NCBI GenBank assembly: GCA_949752735.1
Contig: OX457047.1
Coordinates: forward strand, 7,628,344-7,692,343
Reading direction: 5' to 3'
Length of the DNA: 64,000 nt
Source of the DNA: Lumbricus terrestris
Lineage: Eukaryota; Annelida; Clitellata; Crassiclitellata; Lumbricidae
The position numbers and the translations under genes were made by a program. The notes below the pieces were generated by a model that was not told the DNA's origin, searched no databases, and worked only from the letters and a program-made list of their open reading frames with translations. The first letter of the stretch is position 1, and every line of letters begins with the position of its first letter. Below are positions 11,033 to 26,000 of the stretch, piece by piece.

Positions 11033-14000
11033 GTCAATCAATCAGTCAGTCAATCAATCAATAAATTAATCAGTCAGCCAGTCAGACAATCATTCAACCA
11101 ATCATTCAAAATTAATCAGCATTCGTTTGATTTAGTGGCCTATATCTAAATCGATTCGTCATGAACGCACCTAGTTAAGGTAGAACAGTTGTTTATTCGA
11201 GCTTCAGTTAGTTATTAGAATAGCCTATATTCGCATTCAACTTTGCGACCCGGAATCATGTAGAGCATCTCTGAGCAAAACAGGATTAGTTCATGAGAAT
11301 AGAAAAGATTGCTTCTTCACGTGCAGTTACACGAGCTGGAGACAAACATGACCGCAATCTACATCAATGCAAAGATCTGCCGAGACACGTCAGGTAATGC
11401 ATCTGACAATGGAACCTGCATCGATGGCACAGGTAGGGAATGCTTACCTCACGTTATAGACAATGTGTGACCTACATGCATCTAATTATTACCTTGTACA
11501 TGTAGGTAGTCATTCGTTCCATTATTCGAAGACGATTTTTCACGATTATTATAGTTGTCTACTATCATCAATCGGGATGACAAAGACTTATGCACTGTGT
11601 CCGGATGAAAAGTAAAACACAAATAGTACCCGGGTACGGCGGATAGTGTCATAACTCGGTCAAACTTTTATTATTTGTCTAAAATTTTAAAAACTACAAC
11701 AGTGGCCATATTAATATCAACTCCTAAAACCGATTAGAAATATTAGTGAGTTTGTCAAGTTTATGAGTGTTTAAAATGCAGCACTGAAAAATGGAACTTT
11801 CCAACATGCAAAAGCTGAAAGGAAGTAAAATTCAGCTATATATATGGTGTTCAAAATTTCCTCCTTGTTCACGGAGACACGATCGTCGACGTAGTAGCGT
11901 AGCCTAATAGCTGTCCCGGGAGACACTCGGTTTCATTCATACCCGGAGCTGTGGCCGCCCAGCATCCAGACCTCGAACCGGAGTACATGTACTGGAGGAG
12001 CGCGTTTTCCGATCCAGAATTCATGACATCGATAACCGTAGGGCTCGTTTGATTGAAGAGTGGCAGCAGTTTGACCACGTGATCATCGACCAGACCATCA
12101 AACAGTGGCGTCCACGTCTACGATCGTCGGTCATGTGTCCCCAGTGACGACGCTAGGGGGGCTAGGGAGGCTAAGCCCCCCCCCTTATCAGAGGCTAAGC
12201 CCCCCTAAAAATGGCCAAAACTTAAATATCTCCACGATTTTTGATCGGATGACTAAAAAGTCGTCAGAAAAAATGTTCATGAGTATTCGACCGGACGACT
12301 AAAAAAGGTCGTCAAAAATTTTGGCGGATGAAAAATAAACATTTCCTTCTAGGCTTCAGCCCCCCAAATCTGAAATCCTGGCGCCACCACTGTGTGTCCC
12401 GGAGCAGGACTGTAGGCCTACTGGTAAATTTCGAGGTGAGTACACGCTGACCGGGAGAAAATCGACTTTTTTGGGTGTGAAATTTCTGATGACTTTTTTA
12501 GTCATCCTCCAAAAAGTTCACTTTTTTCCCCGTCCGAAAAATCTGATGGCCTTTCTGGTTTTTAGTCTTTCGCTCCGAATTTCATGAAAAATGCACCTAA
12601 ATATCCTTTCCTTTGCCTCTTTCATGTGTATACCCACACGCTCTTTGTGAGGTGAGTATAGGCCTAGGCCTACATGCGCTGTATACCCGCTTATAAGTTA
12701 CCCTGGTTTTCGGCGGTGAGTATACATTGTACGATGCCGTTTTTCCCACAGGTAAGTATACGCCTTATACCCGCGTATACCCTGGATAACATCCCTGTGT
12801 GTCCGTGAACAATGAGGACATTTTGAACACTAACAGTAGCTGAACTTCACTTTCTTATGTAAGGGCCTACGTTGGAAACTTTAATTTTTCAGAGCTCCAT
12901 CGCAAGCGCTCATAAATTTGACAAATTCACAAAAAATTTCAAACGACTTTAGGAATTAATATATCGTGTAAAATATGGTCACTGTTGTTGTGTTTAAAAT
13001 TTCAGGTAAATACTGACAGTTTTTACCGAGTTATGACACTTTTTGTGTGTTCTACTTTTCATCCGGACACAGTGTAGCCTAGATATACGGAATAGGCATA
13101 TTTACCGTGCAGGCAGACAATCCCAACTTGAAATGCACACAAGCCTTTCCTCATCTGGATACAACCAGGTTTATTCAGATCAACAAAGACATTTGATGAT
13201 CATGACCACCACTCCGACTGCGACGTCTACGTTGATGATGACGATCACCACGGTGATTAATGAGAATGATTGTGATGAGGAAAATATAAACGAAGTTTAC
13301 GATCATAAGATGTAGATGATGATGATGGTGTAGCATGCAGATGCGTAACCATAGAGACAAATAGAGGAAGGACATGTTAACGCTGCGGAATTAAAGCAAG
13401 AAGAAAATCTAAGACTAGGAAAATGGTGTAGGCCTAGCCGTGTAAAGATTAAAACGCTTAATCTGTTGCAGCAGTTAAGTGCGGCGATGACGACGGTGAT
13501 GATGACGATGACTACAACGACGCTGATATTAAACGCGAATACAATAAATTTCAGGTCTGGCAAACCTGACGGCGAATTCGAGAGACTGGAATGAGTTGCT
13601 GTGGGCGTGGAAAGGTTGGCGCGACGCCAGCGGAAGGAAAATGAAGCCGCTATATAATAAGTTCGTCTTGCTTCTTAATAAAGCAGCAAAGCTAGAAGGC
13701 AAGTATGGGTTCATAGCATTCAAGTAGCCTAGACAATATTGTACTGTTGTTATTGCAATGGAGCTTTAAATAGCGCCAATCAACAATTCAGGGGCGTTCC
13801 TGGCCCAATTTTCTTCTCCCGGTAAGAAATAAATGAATTTAAGAACAGTTAATGGGTTCAGTCTGCTGAGGATACGATGACGGAATTCCAGCGAAAGGTC
13901 GTTCCAACAGGACGAACAAGGCTTCTATATTGACCTGCAGTGGCGGCGCCAGGGGGCAAGGGGTTATGCCCCCTAAAAGTCATCGCTTTTTATGCATGTT

Positions 14001-17000
14001 AAAATTAAATAATTCAATGATTAACCCCCCCCAAAAAAATCCCCAATGACTAAAAAAGGTCGTCATAAATTTTGGTGGATGAAAATTGGAAATTTCCTCG
14101 CGAGAATTCAGCCCCCTCGAAACTGAAATCTTGACGCCGCCACTGGTGACCTGTTGGGACAAAGAAAATGCCTGTCAGTCGAACGCAGTGTGGAGCGACT
14201 AGTGAGTGAAAAGTTCGAGGTTCAAAAGGTGTGATATTGTTACCAGTGGCGGCGCTACGCCAGGGCATGGCAGGGCAAATGCCCTGGTAAAAAAGCCTTT
14301 GCCCTGGCTGTTGCCCTGGTCGTTGCCCTGCCAGAAATTTTACCCTGGGAGAATTAAATTTTTGTTCGGGCATAATATATATTGCTTCTTACTGATCACG
14401 TCCGTCCGCTCTCTGGCAGGGCGAAATTCTGGCAGGGCAAAAGTTCATGGAGAGAACAAAATCTGGCAGGGCAATTTTCTGGCAGGGCAAAAGTTCTGGC
14501 AGGGCAAACATTCTGGCAGGAAAAGACCATACAATTTTGGCAGGACAAACGTTCTGACAGGGAAAATTCTGGCAGGGCAAACATTCTGGTGGGGCAAAAA
14601 TTCTTGCAGGGAAAAATTCTGTTGCTGATTATCCACATTGCCGTATACAATTACCAGCGCATGGGCCCAGCTGTCGCTTTATTGTTTTTCAATTGAAACG
14701 TAAACATTTTGCGTAGACAATAGACTTGTATACCTGACTCAGTAACTTTACTTGCTGAACGCTTTGCTTTCGAAATGCTACTGAAAAGAGGATTTGCAAT
14801 GCTTCATTAAGTCACAGAGATTGGTCTACAGGTTGGGCCATAAAATGACCCTAAAGTTTTTTGGCCAAAATCTTGGCCAGAGGTAGTAATTTTAAATGAA
14901 ATGTTAGAGGCTTAAATACAATTCATATTTTCACATGATGGTCAGATTTCATTAAAATATTCAGACAAAAAAAGTTATATCACTTTTAGTGAGACCACTC
15001 ACTGTTATAAAAATTATGACGATTCAAAAACATGACGCAGCAAAAAGTAACAAAAAAACGAATTTATTAAGTAACATCTCAAACAATTGGTTCAGAAAAT
15101 CGTTAATATTATTTAGAAAAAAGCAGGTACAAGCATAGCTGCACGTCGCTGTGGCATCATTTAGCAAGATGACTGTTAAGTTGGTAGGACCTAAATAAAG
15201 AATTTTTCTGGTTAGTAATATTGTTTTAAAATAATAAAATCGAAATTTCTATCAAATTAAAATGCCCAGGCAGGTATGTCAATGGCAGACAAAATGTGTA
15301 TTCATACACTTCATGAGCAAGGCCTTGGAGATAAAGCTGCAAACACCGCTCACTCTGATAAACAGTGATTGCAGAAAAATGAAGAGCTAAATTTAAATAG
15401 AGAGTTAAGAAATGTGCCGTTGACGAAAGGAGATCGGCTCAACGTCAATATTGCTGTGCTGGCTGGTTTCATTGAGAAGAACAATGGTTCCAAATATTCG
15501 GATTTGAACTCGATGACTTTATCAACTGTGGAGAGCTATTGCTCGAGAAATACCACAATCTGAAGCCAAAACCACGAACGATAAGAGACTGAAAATTGAT
15601 GGTCGCATTGGAGTTGATTGGGAAGATTTATCTCTGGAACACATCACCAAGTCCATCAAAAACTGTGCAAAAGACTCAAAACTAGTGTGGGCATTGGCGG
15701 TTAACACATTGAACACAAGATGTGGTGTACTTTCCCGTTAATTTGATAACAATAATATTATTATTTGAGATGAGACTTCTAAAAATTGCTTTGTTGCTAC
15801 TTTTGTTGCATTAGGCTATGTTTTTTAATCGTCAAAAAGTCGGTTGTCTCACTGAAAGTGATATAACTCTTGTTCTGTTCGAAATATTGCGGTGAAATCT
15901 GGCCACTCTGCGTAAATATGAATTGTCTTTAAGTCTGTAAAATTTTATTAATTTTTTACATCTGGCCAAGATAATTTTATTGGCAAAACACTTAAGGGGG
16001 GGGGCTTTTTTACGGCCCATCCTGTATAAGGTTTCTAAAATTTGCTTTTCAAATGTCAATGTGTTCGGTTTTATGGCTTCGCGCATTTGATCCTCTGACC
16101 AGCCAACCCTAATAGTGTAGGGTGGGTGATTTATGGCGTGCATGGTAGCGCAAAATTATAGGCCTGTGTAAGCCCGTACGCGACTCGACCTCTGCCCTGG
16201 TTACTTGTGTGATTGCCCTGGCTATGCCCTGGCTACAAAAAGTGTCTGGCGCCGCCACTGATTGTTACCCTAGCAAGATAGTTGTGCACAGAAATCAAAC
16301 TGGGTGCGATGGAAAACAATTTGTTGATCCTGATGAAGGTCGATTGTCATGTATGTTAACGAACTTTGGAGACTGCCAATCTAGACTCTCTTTCCAACGT
16401 GAACCCTACTCTAGAGTCTAGACTAAATTAATCTCTAATACCAGCTCTACCTCGCCTTGAAACTTTGACTTCAAACTCGTATACCTTAACTCCAACCGTG
16501 TCTTAATAGAAACCTGATAGTTTTTTAAACTCTCAAATGTTTTATTTGCAACCGAAGTAGGCCTATACATAAACTCTAAGCTGACACCCTCCAATCGTAT
16601 CTTCAGCCCTAAATGTTCCCGTAAAGCAGACATGAGGTAAACACTGCGCGTATTTTCAATAGGACACCGAGATACTGCGGATTCTTGGCGAAGGGAGTAT
16701 GAGACGGAGGACTTTGCTTCTGCTTGCGAGGAACTCTGGCAGCAGCTCAAACCTCTTTACCAACAACTACATGCTTACGTTCGAATAAAACTCATGGACA
16801 CCTATCCTCAAAACGTCCAGGACTTCCCCAGCACCCGGCATATTCCAGCTCACATCTTAGGTGAGTTCAATAGTCTTCAAAACCTATTATTTGAGTAGGT
16901 AAATTAATCAGTTGCAAAATGGCAAGGAAAAAATAAAATAGCCTAACTAATAAAATACAGGAGTGAACGGATTAATAAGTAGGCTTAAATAGGTAAACAT

Positions 17001-20000
17001 TACTAATATAAACAGACTGTCAAGCGGATGAAAATCTTTGATTTCGTGAATGCCTGTTATGACAGGTAATATCTGGGCTCATTCGTGGGACAATATTCGT
17101 GATCTGGTCGATCCATTTCCAAACAGTTCCGTTATTAATGTTACGAAACTACTCAAGGATCAGGTTTGTAGAATGAGTCTGCTTTTAAGTGAATCTCAGC
17201 GAAATCAAACACTTTAATGTCTATATATTGCTTTTGAATTGTTATTAACGAGTTATCCCAATATTGAAATTACTGCATTAAAAACCCCAGAACGAATCCA
17301 TTTCATAGTCCGATCCATAACCTACAACACTCCTTACAATACTCTCAGTCAAGATATCTTCTTGAACTCATCGCCAATCACCAACCTGCACTAGCGAATC
17401 ATACGCCAGTCTCACTCTTTTTCGACCACCTGTGTCTCAAGTTCTCCAACTGAACCATATCAAACACTACCCCACGCCTCCTGAATTCTGCTCTTTTCTC
17501 GTTCCTCGTCCATCCTTTCCGGTCCTTTACCATCACCTTCCTACGAGTCCTAGGAAGTTAAATTAATCACTCATAGGGTTTTACGTTCGAACTAAAGTCT
17601 CACCTCTTTAGTCTTACCTCGACTCACAATCATGGTCTTCCACCTCTAAATTGTCGATCTAAACGCCACCCATCTTAGCAGCTACTCTACCACATCTGAT
17701 CCTATGGTAACCGGACTACATGTACGACCTCCCTCAGACTACTTTTGGATAACCCTTCTAACTAGATACTGCGCTCGTGAATAGGCCTGCTTCCAAGCAC
17801 TTGGCTTTCAAGTGGCGCTCGAGAAATTTCAGGATTCCGATTAATAATAATTATTCGTTTATTCAAATTCAATCTGACACATCGCAGAACGATTACAGGT
17901 ACAAGGTTATACGAAATACGGCCAGCTTCGCACGACACGCAGGTCGGCTACAACAGGTTCGGTAACTTAACACTAATGGCCTAAGTGTTGGAACGCTCCT
18001 GATCGGCCAAGCCAGGAGTGGGAGGGGCTAACTTATTTTTCAACAACCCGAGGCAAACAACACAGAAATTACGATTACTATTACTAGTTTTAACGGTGTT
18101 TTCACTAAAAACTATCATCTGCTGAGTGATTGATTATCAGAAAACCTGGCAGAGTGATTCCATACAAATCGCCACTTGCATAGCTGGCAGTGTTTCTATT
18201 CTAAAATAGATAATTAATTTATCCAATTCTAGTTAAGTCCTTCCGTTCTAGTCTATCATCTTTTCGTATAGTAAAACTAACTTATTCTAGAATATAGGCA
18301 TATTTCAGTTCTAAGTCTATTCTAAACAGCCTAGTCAAAGAGGTGGTGAATGAAGCTGATGTCGTTGCTGTTTATCTATAAGGGTTTCACCTCCCGTCGC
18401 ATGTTTCAAGAGGCTGATGCCTTCTTCATTTCAATTGGTCTTCCTGCGATGCCGGAAGAATTCTGGAACCATTCACTCATTGAAAAACCAAAAGATGGAC
18501 GCGAAGTCGACTGCCACCCATCTGCTTTTAGCTTCTACAATGGACGCGACTTCAGGTCTCTGAGTTTGCTTCGGTGATCCAATCTAATTATTATAGCCGA
18601 ACCTGACCGAAATTGATCTATAGTAATTATTATGGTGTTATTTTCCCCTGTGTCTAAACTGGAACAAGTAAAATTAATATGCAATAATTCGATTTATTCA
18701 AATCGTTAGCTCAGCCTTAGTGCAATAAAATCTGGCCCATTTTCTTACAAGTCTCTCTAGCAATGATAGTAAAAATATTACTGATAATTTTAGTCGTAAT
18801 TATAGTGTGTATAAATTATAGTGTGCATAATCGAAACTAATAATTTTTTCTTAGAGTAGCATTCCAATTTCTTCTAATTTGGTGACCAGATCTAACTGAT
18901 TTGACCAGATCAGATTTCCTTGACAGTAAGAACGAAATGGAACAAAGCAAAAATGATCGAGAAACGAAATAAAATATAATATCATAAAACAGAATTTATG
19001 TTGCATACGATATTTTATGCATTTCGAAATAAAACTCGAAGAGAATATGATTAGACAGAACATACAAGAATAGCAAGGAAAAAAATGGAATTCAGGATTA
19101 CATGTATAATAGAAATTTCTTAGCGAGCTTAGGTTAGTTTCGGTTCTGTCATAACATCTTCGATTGTCATACTCAAACTTAAGAGGCCGCAGTAAGATTG
19201 CATGGCGTAGCAGTAATAGATAATAAACCAGGATTGGCAGCAGCCGAAATGGACTGTTTGGCAGCCTGCAAGGTTCTATGGTCTATAATTATGTCGTACT
19301 GTTCCTTTGCCGTCGCCCTTAGGTGGTCAATCTTGCTGATGTCTGTGTCAGGACACTAACATTCTACTATCTACCCACCTCTAAACTAAGATATCGTAAT
19401 CGTAATCGTAATCGCCTAATTTCTAAAGCGCCACCGGAAAGCCAAGCGCGGGGCACCGGCTTATTCACGAGCGCTGATAGGAGGGGCCATGTTTGGTTAG
19501 ACTAAGTTAGACTCGTGTCACACAGACGAGTATAGAATTGATTGAATTAATTACATTACTTCAGGTACGATTCACCCTTGAGCTACTCGCTGTTTTTCTT
19601 TGCAGGATCAAGCAGTGCACAATTGTGACTGACCAATTCTTTAGTACAATTCACCATGAAATGGGTCACATCCAATACTTTTTGAGCTACAAAAACCAAC
19701 CGACCGTATTTCAGGACGGAGCCAATCCAGGTGATAATTAAGTTATACTTGATAAAAGATTCACACAGTTTGTTCATATGTTTCCAGTGTTGATCAGCTA
19801 GACAGCCTAGACTGCATCATTGACAAAAGGTTGACTTGCTTATCCATTACTGCATAACTCTCTTAGCAATCTACATATACAGGGTGCGCCAAAAAAAGAC
19901 CCCCTAGGTTTTTTGCCAATATTTCTTCCAAAAGTAAGAATTTCCGAATGAAATTTTACAGGCTTATAGACAATTCATATTTACACATTATGACCAGATT

Positions 20001-23000
20001 TCATCAAAATATTTCAAACGGAACAAAAGTTATATCACTTTTAGTGAGGTCACCCACCGTTTTTTGACGATTCAAAAACGTAACGCAACAAAAAGTAGAT
20101 TTTTGCCAATATTTTGGCCAAAAGTAAGAATTTAAAAATGAAATTTTTACAGGCTGATAGACAATTCACATTTACACATGATCACCAAAATTTCATCAAA
20201 ATATTTAAAACAGAACAAAAGTTATATCACTTTTAGTGAGACCACCCTCGGTTTTTTGGATGATTCAAAAAGTCAAAAAACCGAGGGTGGTCTCACTAAA
20301 AGTGATGTAACTTTTGTTCTGTTTTAAATATTTTGATGAAATTTCGGTCATCATGTGTAAATATGAATTGCCTATCAGCCAGTAAAATTTTCATTTTGAA
20401 ATTCTTACTTTTGGCCAAAATATTGGCAAAAACCTACTTCTTGTTGCGTTACGTTTTTGAATCGTCAAAAAACGGTGGGTGGCCTTCCTAAAAGTGGCAT
20501 AACTTTTGGTTTGTGTGAAATATTTTGATGAAATCTGGCCATCATATGTAAATATGAATTGTCTTTAAGTCTGTAAAATGTCATTTTGAAATTCTTACTT
20601 TTGGCCAAGATATTGGCAAAAAACCTAGGGGGGGTCTTTTTTTGGCGCACCCTGTAGATGCAATCTCAACTGCGCAATAATAATAACTGTATACTGACCG
20701 TACGCTGTCGGTTAGCAGATCACAAAGGAGGCTAATAGATGAAGTCTCCTGCGCGCCATTCCCATGATTGCCATTTGGGCCTTCTACAAAAGCCGTGGCT
20801 ATTAATAAGTGCGCAATAAAAAGTAAATAATTAAATATTGCAACTGTGCATTTCAGCTGGCAGGCTACTATTTGCAGTTTTTGAAACCTATTCCAAATAA
20901 TAATTATGTATACAATGCGGCAAATGCCAACGAATTGTAATTTGATAATGCTCTTCTTGCAAATTTAATAAAAGATGAGAAGTGCACATTGATGTCAATG
21001 GCAAGACGTGTAGACCTACCAGGAAAACACCACAGTCCGTCAGATGAATGTGGTCGTTCAATACATTTCAGTGCACACGAGCTTATTCGGCTAAAAAATA
21101 AATCCGTAACGCATTCTGACTGTTTATAGCACTTATCTATTCACTGAATGTCGCAGGCTTTCACGAAGCGATCGGTGACGTCATCGCCCTGTCCGCCATG
21201 ACACCGGAACACCTGCGCAAAATTAACCTCCTCAACGACACAACAGACAACTATGGTAAGAGAACAACTACCGTATAGGCCCTATAGGCCTAAGTATGGG
21301 CAACGGGAGTAAATGGGGGACGAAACGGACCGTGCTTAAAATGTCTTGATGCGACAGGGCGATGTTTTCATGTCATAATGAGAGAAGATGAGACAGATAT
21401 AAGCCTATATAGCGGTGTGTTCTTGGATACCTGATTAGCGACATCGGCGTGAACAGAAGGAAATGAGAGAGGTAAGGGAAGACGATCAATGGGAAACGTC
21501 CATATTGTCGTGTGACCCATAGATGCAAAAAAAGATGAAAAAAATGAAAACAACGGGGGAAAAGGATACGGGAAAAATTGCATTTGTTACATCTGAAACT
21601 TCATTTTAAGCTTAAAAACCTTGCCCAAATGCAATTTTATCTTAATCTGCAAATAACACAACTTTATTATTGGGCCAAAATTAATAGGGAGCCTATGACT
21701 AACCCCTGAGAACTATATGGTGTGACCTAATCTACCACAGTTATTTTTTCTCATAACTTTGGTCTAATAAGATCTTCATAAAAATTAAAGGTATTGAAAT
21801 CTTTACAAATTTAAATGGTAAACATAATTCCACGTAAGTTCATGCTGATCGACATAACGTAAAAAATCTAATCAGAAGCAAGGACCATAGAATAATGTGT
21901 ACTAAATTACATATTGCACATTTGTCCTTAAAATTCTTATCTATAGGCCTATATATTAATTGTAGGCTCAAGAATTTTATATCAAAATAGCTCTTACAAT
22001 TTTAATTTCTTGTAGGGACCTAGCCTACTACATGTTTTTCTCAAATGATGAGTCAAACAATTATATAATGACACTGTGGTTAGATGAATCCTTGAGAGTG
22101 CGGTGATAAGTAGGCCTATGGAGTACGAGATAAAAATAAGTGAAGGAAAATAATAATAGACAGTAAATAAATAAATAAAGTAAGCCTACATAAAAAATAA
22201 GAAAACAATAAAAAAAACGATGCGAAAAAAAACGAAAAAGCGACGTTTTCTGGGAGAGAATAAAAAAAACAACTTTTTCTTTACAACTATGGTGTCACCT
22301 AATCAGCATTCAAATGACGTAATCTCATTAATATTCAAAGCAAAGCTAATTGATATTCATGGGACCGCTTATTATTATTCATAGTACAGTTAATTGATAT
22401 TCAGAGCGAGCTAATTGATATTCATATGGCAGCTCATTAACATTCATATGAAAGCTCATTGATATTCATGCTAACTAATGCAGATACTAATTAAATGTTC
22501 ATGCTAATTTATATTCATGCAAAGTAATATTCATGCTAATTAATATTCATTGTAATTAGTATTCATAATGAACCATCTGATGCACCATCAATCATTTGTT
22601 TGATTGCACCTTTCGACCCCTGACCGCTTAATGCACCAAATACGACATGGCCCCCTCGCAATGTCCTAGAATCACCACTTCTTCTACTACTGACGGTATT
22701 GGTCACAGCCACTCAATAGGGTTAAGCTACACCCATGCACACTGCACAGAAGACGAGTATCTTGAAGTTGTCGTGTTGTTGGTTTTGTGATATTTGCAGA
22801 ATCCGGGATTAATTTCTTAATGAAACAAGCGTTGAAAATAGTCGCCTTCCTGCCGTACGGTTACCTCATTGACCGATGGCGTTGGGCGGTCTTTGATGGA
22901 ACAATCAATCCACAAAAACGCAACAAGAAATATTGGAAACTCAGGTAATCTGATCGTTATCATGAGGAAAGACGTTTCAGTAGTGTAAATTCCTGCATGA

Positions 23001-26000
23001 TACAACGCACATACATTTACATATAAACATGCGAATGATACAACGCACATACATCTTTAAATATAAAACTCAAAGTTTGTCCTTCTGTGTGTGGATTGTC
23101 CCGTGAATTTGTCCGGGAGCCTACTCGGAAATTACAGCGATTCGTTTTACACAAATTTTTGCAATCGATTCTTACCCAAATTTGCAGTTAAACGCCACTA
23201 TTTTCAGCTGTCAATTATTTTCATAACCCGAGATTTCAACATTTTAACTTCACACGCGATTCGAAAGCTATGCACGTTGATCGCCTGTCTTTATTAACAC
23301 GCCATTTGCTTACACATTGAAACCACCGATAGTAATAGTAATAGTAATTGAACATTTATATAGCGCCGCTCACAGATTCAGTGGCGCTCCCGACCCAAGC
23401 TAGTGCTCACCGCTAACAAATAGTATAGTTTTCAGACGTTTACGGAACAGGGGAAGAGAAAGGCCAAGAAGCTCAGAACGGAGCTTGTGAGGAAGGCGGT
23501 TCCAAAAAGTAGGACCAAGATATGCGAAGCTTCTGGACTGGGCCGTAGCTCCACGCATGCGCGGGACAACTAGAAGGCCATTGGTAGCAGATCGAAGGGC
23601 AGAGCGGCCAGGAAGAGTGGAGACCAAGTTACACAGTGCCCGAAGATAAGAGGGGGCTACCCCGAGAAGAGAGTTTCGCATAAGAGTCAGGATCTTGAAC
23701 TCAATGCGCTGAGGTACAGGAAGCCAATGAAGAGTATCCCGAATAAAATCAGATATGTGAGAGAATTTGGGAAGACCAGCAATTAAGCGGGCAGCAGCAT
23801 TAAGAATAGACTGAAGCTTAGAGAGGTTAAGAGAGGAGAGACCAGCATAGGCAGAGTTTCCAAAGTCGACTCTAGAGCAAATCAAAGCATGGACAAGCGC
23901 CTTGACCGCTTGAAGGGAGAGTGAGTGGCGGATAGTACGCAATTGTCGCAAGTGATAGAAACATGTTCGAGAGATTCGGTTAACATGATCAGTAAGAGAA
24001 AGAATTGGATCCAGAGTAAAACCCAGATCACGAACAGTTGGAGAAAATTGGATATCTGGGTACAACGTGCTGAGGAGCTCCATATCAATCAATCAATGAT
24101 ACATTTACATATAAACCGATGATATATTGATGATTCAAACCAATACATTAATGACGTCATAGTCGGACTTAATTATTCTTATAGAGCGTTGTGCGTTAAT
24201 TAATATTAATCTTAATTAATCTTAACCATGTATCAGTATTTAAGACGCAATAATTTTCGCCGATCGATTTTCAACGAACCAATAGATTTCTAACCTCATT
24301 TTTTGCCGAGCTCAGATCTTTTCGCACGCGGTTTCGCACAAATGCGGACAGGTTGTAACTGGGTTGGACTGAAAAACTAAATTTCCCGGGCAACGCCGGG
24401 CACCCCAGGGTCGGAACGGGTTGGGACCGATGGAAGAAGGCGAGGTGAGAAGGGCGGCCAGGGTGGGAGCGGATTGGAGCCGATGTAGGCTAATGCGAAG
24501 TGAGAAGGGCGGCGTGGGAGCGGGGTCAGGCGTGGCGGGAGCGTGGAAGCGGGGTCAGGCGTGGCTGGGAACTAAAGACCGAAATTTCCCGGGCAACGCC
24601 GGGTAATTCAGCTAGTTTACATATAAACATGCGAATAATACAACGCACATACATCTACATATAAGCATGCGAATGATACAACGCACATACATTTACATAT
24701 AAACATGCGACTGATACAACGCACATACATTTACATATAAACATGCGAATGATACAACGCACATACATTTACATATAAACATGCGAATGATACAACGCAC
24801 ATACATTTACATATAAACATGCGAATGATACAACGCACATACATTTACATATAAACATGCGAATGATACAACGCACATACATTTACATATAAACATGCGA
24901 ATGATACAACGCACATACATTTACATATAAACATGCGAATGATACAACGCACATACATTTACATATAAACATGCGAATGATACAACGCACATATATTTTC
25001 ATATGAACATGCGAATGATACAACGCACATACATTTACATATAAACATGCGAATGATACAACGCACATACATTTACACATGAACATGCGAATGATACAAC
25101 GCACATATATTTACATATAAACATGCGAATGATACAACGCACATATATTTACATATAAACATGCGAATGATACAACGCACATATATTTTCATATGAACAT
25201 GCGAATGATACAACGCACATACATTTACATATAAACATGCGATTGATACAACGCACATACATTTACATATGAACATGCGAATGATACAACGCACATATAT
25301 TTACATATAAACATGCGAATGATACAACGCACATACATTTACATATAAGCATGCGAATGATACAACGCACATATATTTACATATAAACATGCGAATGATA
25401 CAACGCACATACATTTACATTTATACATACGAATGATACAACGCACATATATTTACATATAAACATGCGAATGATACAACGCACATACATTTACATATAA
25501 ACATGCGAACGAGACAACGCACATACATTTACATATAAACATGCGAATGATACAACGCACATACATTTACATATAAACATGCGAACGAGACAACGCACAT
25601 ACATTTACATATAAACATGCGAATGATACAACGCACATACATTTACATATAAACATGCGAATAATACAACGCCCATACATTTACATATAAACATGCGAAT
25701 GATACAACGCACATACATTTACATATAAACATGCGAACGAGACAACGCACATACATTTACATATAAACATGCGAATGATACAACGCACATATATTTTCAT
25801 ATGAACATGCGAATGATACAACGCACATACATTTACATATAAACATGCGAACGAGACAACGCACATACATTTACATATAAACATGCGAATGATACAACGC
25901 ACATACATTTACATATAAACATGCGAACGAGACAACGCACATACATTTACATATAAACATGCGAATGATACAACGCACATACATTTACATATAAACATGC

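Noticed and set aside
14389..14696. Cys-Pro-Ala-rich and Gly-Arg-Ala-rich frames (PCQNVCPAR..., WQGKF...)
   Set aside because: Produced by the GGCAGGGCAAA repeat array inside the hAT composite; not coding.
24883..25908. Repeated frames reading [19 protein letters not shown]
   Set aside because: They follow the 38-bp minisatellite (period 114 nt) and have no gene context.
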